A DNA stretch of 64,000 nt from Undaria pinnatifida (Eukaryota; Sar; Phaeophyceae; Laminariales; Alariaceae), in contig JABAKD010000020.1 in NCBI GenBank assembly GCA_012845835.1, positions 4,253,243 to 4,317,242 on the forward strand. Direction: 5' to 3'. The position numbers were made by a program, and so were the translations under genes. The notes below the pieces were generated by a model. That model saw nothing but the letters and a program-made list of their open reading frames with translations, had not been told where the DNA came from and did not search any database. This document shows, piece after piece, positions 24,001-30,000 of the stretch; position 1 is the first letter of the stretch; each line of letters opens with the position of its first letter.

Positions 24001-27000
24001 AAATTCGGATGATTACAGGCCTTTCGAGGCCATATCTTAACACTAGCCCACCCTGATGAGTCGCATATGCAGAAATATGGGAGATTCGGGGAAACTCCTT
24101 TTCTGCGAACTAGACCATGAGTCGAAGATGCGGCTCCTCAAAACCCACTCCCTCATCTCTAACCGTCTGTCTATGGAGCCAGGAACACGCGAAGAAAAGC
24201 AGTTGAAAGAAACGCAAACCGTGCAACAAGGCAAAAGTCACCCATCAAAAACCTGCCGGGAAAAGCTTGGAAATAGATCGGAGGCACGTGCCTCCGATCC
24301 CAGAAGCTATCCGGGGCGGAGCACACCCCCCAGTTGCTCAATGGTCGGGGGGTCCTAACCAGGGTCGTGCAAGTCGAAGTGTCACGAGCAGGCGTAGCAC
24401 GAGGGTGAAAGCCTCGGGCCCAGATGCTCCTCCCGCGCTTCAACACCCGTTCGTACCGCGCCCTGCCGCCCTGATGACTAGTGATCTGCTCCACCTCCAG
24501 CCGACAAACAAATGGCGTCGTCGACAGACCATGGGTTTTTTGGGTCGTGGGTTCGAGCCCCACATCCACCATAATCAACTTTTTCAGACTTTCCCCATGG
24601 CGAACTTGAAAAGTACTCTCCCCGGTATACCCAGAAAATGAAACGGCATGGATAATTGACAGGTCCGCCCGTATATCCAGCCGACCTGCTATCCCGCCGT
24701 TTCAGGGGGGGAGAGTGTTGTAAGGCTTAGTTTGGGTAAGCTATTGGTTAACCTTTTGCAAGTGGTCAAACGGACTAATACCCCACTAATTCCTTAACAT
24801 TGGTCTAATGCTATCTCGCGCATTTTCATTCCATTATAGAGGACCAGGGTATGGAAGTGTTGATCGGGGTTGCGCCAACGAACGCCTTCGAAGTCGTATT
24901 TCGGGTGATGTTAGGAAAATTCTTAGGAAATTCTACAACACCTTCTATACCGTGGGAGGACTCGAGGAGCCCCCCAGACCAAAATTAGCGTCCACTGGCC
25001 ACCTCTAGGATATCGCTATACGATAGACGTGCACCATTTTTTTTTTTTAAATCTCAATTTCCTCACTTAACCCCGTTTTAAGCCCCCAAAATCTCTCCAC
25101 ATACTAACTTCAAGTGAAATTGTAAAACAAGAAGGGTTTCCCAGTTGTGTAGCGCCCTATACTGACTTCAAGTAAGTTTGTATAAAAGAAGGGTTTCCCA
25201 GTTGTAATGGCGTTGGGGAGCGCCCAATAGTAACTTCAAATAAATTTGTCAAAAAAAGAGGGTATCCCAGTTAATTGTAAAAGCGTTGGGGAGCGCCCTA
25301 CACTAACTTCAAGTAAATTTGTAAGGAAAAAAAAAAAGGTTTCTCAGTTGTAAAGGGGTTGGGGTAGCGCTCTGAATCTCAACCACAAATTGACTTTTTT
25401 TTTTGTTTTTAGCAGAATTCGTCTGAAACGGTGTCTCGATGATTAACTCCTTAACCCCTCAACAACTGGAACTCCTTTTTGGGGGACTGGGGGACAATTT
25501 CTCTTGAAGTTAGCACGGGGAGGGATTTGGGGGCTCGAAAGGGGTTTATAACCCAGAATGGTTGAGGGGAAAAAAAAGAAAAAAAATGACGTTTGTTTTT
25601 GCTCATTATCATGATTCTCGTGTATCTAAGGCCCCATGGGATCTTTCATCCGCGATAAAGCAGGGTTTCTTTTTTTTTGTCTGCCGAATATATATATATA
25701 TATGTTGTTGCGTGAAGAAGGATATTTGTTAACCTCCTCCCAAAGTGAGCGGTAGTAAGATACAATATAGCTGTCGCTAAAACGAGCGGCAGCTGATAGA
25801 TGTAACTACTGTCGTCAGACGTGTGCGTCCACGGGCCATTGGTTCGTGTGATTGCGAGGGGCGCCACAGGTGGAATAGAGCCGATGTGACGTTTGTTGTA
25901 TTGTAATTGATGTGGTCATTAGTTGGCCGCGACGGCGTTAAAGACGCCCATGCCTGTGTACCTACCCCGCGTGTTTTGTGCTAAGTCCACCAATCTAACC
26001 TCTTCCCGCAACCTAGCCTTCATGGCGTCGGAGTTTCCAAGCTTGCCTATCTTGTCGAAACTCATTGGCTCTACCATGAGGTCCGCTAGTCTTTTAGCCC
26101 TACTGAGACAGACGAAAGTAAGCCCCGTGCAGGCCTCCTTCGGCCCCAAGTCTATGACGGCCTTCCCTAACGTCTGCCCCTGTGATTTGTGCATAGTGAT
26201 GGCCCAGCAGAGCCTCAACGGCAGTTGCGTCCTGACCTGCGTTCCCCCGTCCTGCCAAGTAGTGTCTACGGGAGAAATCGGCATACACCCTCTATATATC
26301 TCTCCTGAGACGACCATTCCCCCCCTGAGTACCCTCTGAACTTGACGACAACGTAAAGGGGGAGGTTCGGCGGGGGCGCGTCGTCTGTGAACACCAACTT
26401 GACGACTTGGCCTCGAATGCCGTTTACGAGTCCAACTTGTTGGTACAGGTTCTTCGTGAGCATGACCTTGGCTCCCTTAGCTAGGTAAAGGTCCCATTCA
26501 AGCCCCTCCGCCGTGTCTGCTGTCGCCCTCCTGGCGTTGGCGCACGGACCGAGTTTGGGTCAATCGCCCCCAACGGACGTCTCTCCATGATGACCTACTC
26601 TCACCACGAGACAGCAGTAGATACACTCAACGGACACACCCCTAGCGGGCACACACTCTCCATGCCCGCTCTCCGCTGGCCACTACTGTCGCCCGCTGCG
26701 CCCGTTGTCTGTGTGCTGCCCGCTGTGTGAGCGGTGTGTGCCGGCTGTGTGAGCGGTGTGTGCTGCTGTTTTCGCCCGTGTGGTCTGCTGTGTGTGTTGT
26801 GTGTGTGGTTTGTTGCTCCGTGGTGGTCTGCCGAGACCTGCGGTCTAAAATCAAATGATCCCGCACTAAAATCGAGTTTTTTAGTCGAAGACACGCACGC
26901 AAACTATTTTTTTTTTTTCATGGGAGCCTATATTGCGCGGCCCAGGTGTAGATTAGAAACTCGCTTCGCTCGAATCAAGAAAAAAAAGCGCTGCTGCGCC

Positions 27001-30000
27001 TCTATCGCTGCACGCGTAAAAACAAAAAAAATAATATTCTGGAAGGAAATTGTAGGAACGAAATTCCAACGATTGCTTGTACAATATAGAGGCGGCACGT
27101 TTTGGGCATTTTTGTTTTTTCTGGATATATTATATGACGATTTTTTTTTTTCCCTTAACCGAAAATCGACGGTACCACGCCATTCTTGATTATATTCCCC
27201 CCCCCCCCCCCCCGCCCCGATTTTTTTTTTTGTCGATTGCTGAATATTAGAGGCGGCACGTTTTGGACTTTTTTTTTTTTGTTGTGGATATGATGAAGCC
27301 CCTTAACGCCGTTTTTTATCACTACTTTATCTTTTTTCCCCCCCCCAAAAAAAAATCTTGTTTTTTGTATGCCTGGGCCATGAGTTTTGCTCGTCGGATT
27401 GCGCTTCCAGTTTGCTCAAAATCAGGTGAAGTAGAGGAGTCTTTCTATTATTCACGGTAAGATGCCCCCCCCCCCCCAGCTTTTCATTATTAACGAAATC
27501 GCCGGCCGTATATCCTGAAATACGGTGCTCCTTGCCGACCCGACGGCCATCGCTCGATAACGCCCTTGAGTAGCAAAACAAGAAAATGCATAAAGATATC
27601 TTCCCATCGCGCACGCTTTTTTTTCCTGGTTTCGAGCAGCCATGAAATGGCCATTCATTAAAAAAAAAAGCAATCTCGTTTGTTTGTTTTTTTTGGGCGG
27701 GGGGGGCTATATCGTAGAATCAGTCGCTCCAGGATAGCTATAGTGAATCCCTGACTCAGAGGTGCACCAGCACTTTTTTTTGTGAGGTTTCCTCAACTTG
27801 GGAGCTTAAGCCTTTTCATCCCAAAAACTGATTTGATCCCGGACGAAAAATAAACCTGCTTCATCGCGGATGCAAAATCCCATGGCCAAGGTGCACGAGG
27901 ACAACCATCACTGCAACAACAACAAAATGGCTTATTTTTTATTTATTTTTCCCACGATTTCGGGTCAAGGAACCCCGTCATTTCAGAAACCGTTCCAGCC
28001 AAAAATCGGTACACCTTAATACATCTATATTGTGTAGCACGCGCGTCCCCTACTACCGCAGAATGTGTAATTTTCAACCATTTTGGGTTGAGGTACCCGC
28101 CCGGTTTTTTTAGAAGCGAAAAAAAAAAACAGAAAAAAAAAACAAAAAAGTGCCACCTCCGTGTCGCAGCACGTGTCCGCCGCCGGGTGTTTTTTCTTTT
28201 TTTCGCACGATGAACCCCAACCCCCCACGTATACACGATCAATGAGCTGTTAACCGCCGCCCTTTTCGCATTTTTTAGTCTTGAGCTCGAGAACACGGAA
28301 AAAGAGGAGATGCGAAGGCCTCGCCTCCGAGTCTCGGTTCCGTAGCTTTTTTTTTTTCCTTTTTCGCTCAAAAAAGCGAGTGGCAGGCCAGGCCGGCTGT
28401 CACAGCAGAGTCCGTGTCCAGAGAAGAGCTTGCAAGTCCACATGCGGTTGATTCCGAGTTTTGGCAGCAAGCCACTCGAAAAAAAAAAAAGATAGATGCG
28501 CTCGTTCGCTTGTGGGGCAGCAGCTGGCAGCCCATGAAAAACAGGCTGCCACCAACCACAAAAATCAAACGCACGGGCAAAAGGAGGACTTACCTCCCCG
28601 TTCGTATAACCCGTTTACATCAGCGCCACAACTTATGCTTCACGGCGAGAGATTTGTGCTCCACAGGAGTCGTCCCGCGCTGTAGGGGCTGAGCATATCC
28701 TAAGAAGTTTCTGCGAGCTCCTGTCAGGATCCACGGTGGGGGTTCAGCATATTCTAAGAAGTTTCTGAGCTCCTCTTGAGACATGAGGAGTTCAGTATCC
28801 ATGGTGGGGGTTCAGCATATTTTAAGAAGTTTCTGCGAGCTCCTCCTAACATGAGGAGCTCAGTATCCACGGTGGGGGTTCAGCATATTCTAAGAATTTT
28901 CTAAGCTCCTCCTAACATGTATCCACGGTAGGGGTTCAACATATTCTGAGAAGTTTCTGAGCTCCTCCTAACATGTATTCACGGTAGGGTCCAGCACATT
29001 CTAAGAAGTTTCTGAGCTCATAACATGTATCCACGGTAGGGGTTCAGCACATTCTAAAAATTTTCTGCGAGCTCCGTATCCACGGTGGGGGTTCAGCATA
29101 TTCGAAGAAGTTTCTGTGAGCTCCTCCTAACATGAGGAGCTCAGTATCCACGGTGGGGGTTCAGCATATTCTGAAACGTTTCTGAGCTCCTCCTAACATG
29201 TACCCACGGTAGGGGATCAGCATATTCTGAGAAGCTTCTGAGCTCATAACATGTATCCACGGTAGGGGTTTAGCGAATTTGAAGAAGTTTCTGCGAGTTC
29301 CTCCTAACATGAGGAGCTCAATATCCACGGTGGGGGTTCAGCATATTTGAAGAAGTTTTTGCGAGCTCCTCCTAACATGAGGAGCCCAGTATCTACGGTG
29401 GGGGTTCAGAATATTCTAAGAAGTTTCTGCGAGCTCCTCCTAACACGAGCTCAGTATCCACGGTGGGGGTTCAGCATATTCTGAGAACTTTAAGAGCTCC
29501 TCCTAACATGTATCCACGGCAGGGGTTTAGCATATTCTAAGAAGTTTCTGCGAGCTCCTCCTAACATGAGGAGCCCGGTATCCACGGTAGGGGTTCAGCA
29601 CATTCTAAGAAGTTTCTGCGAGCTCCTCCTGACATGAGGAGCTATGACACAGCTCACTATATCTCACCCGAAGTATGAGTTCGAAGGCATTCGTTCGCGC
29701 AACCCGACCAGCACTTCCGTGTGCCAGGCCAAAAAAACAACCATTGTACTCGTAGTATTATCATACTCACCGGGGTGTAGTTGTTCACTTCCACCGGCCG
29801 GAAACACTTGGACCCCAAAACGTTTTGGGTGGTCTGTCCGACTTTCTCCGAAGCATTAACCCTGTTCTTTTTTGTTTTTATTTTTGCTTTTGTTTTTGTT
29901 TTTCGGGGGGGGGGAGGGGGGCAACTGCTTTAAGTACAAGTGTGAGACATTTTTTTTTTTTTACTGTGGCAAAATCATTTTGAATGTTAGACAACCCATG

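Noticed and set aside
28690..29640. Possible CRISPR or satellite centromere array
   Set aside because: Units vary in length and carry the MITE-1 terminal repeat; the array continues into MITE-1 interior.
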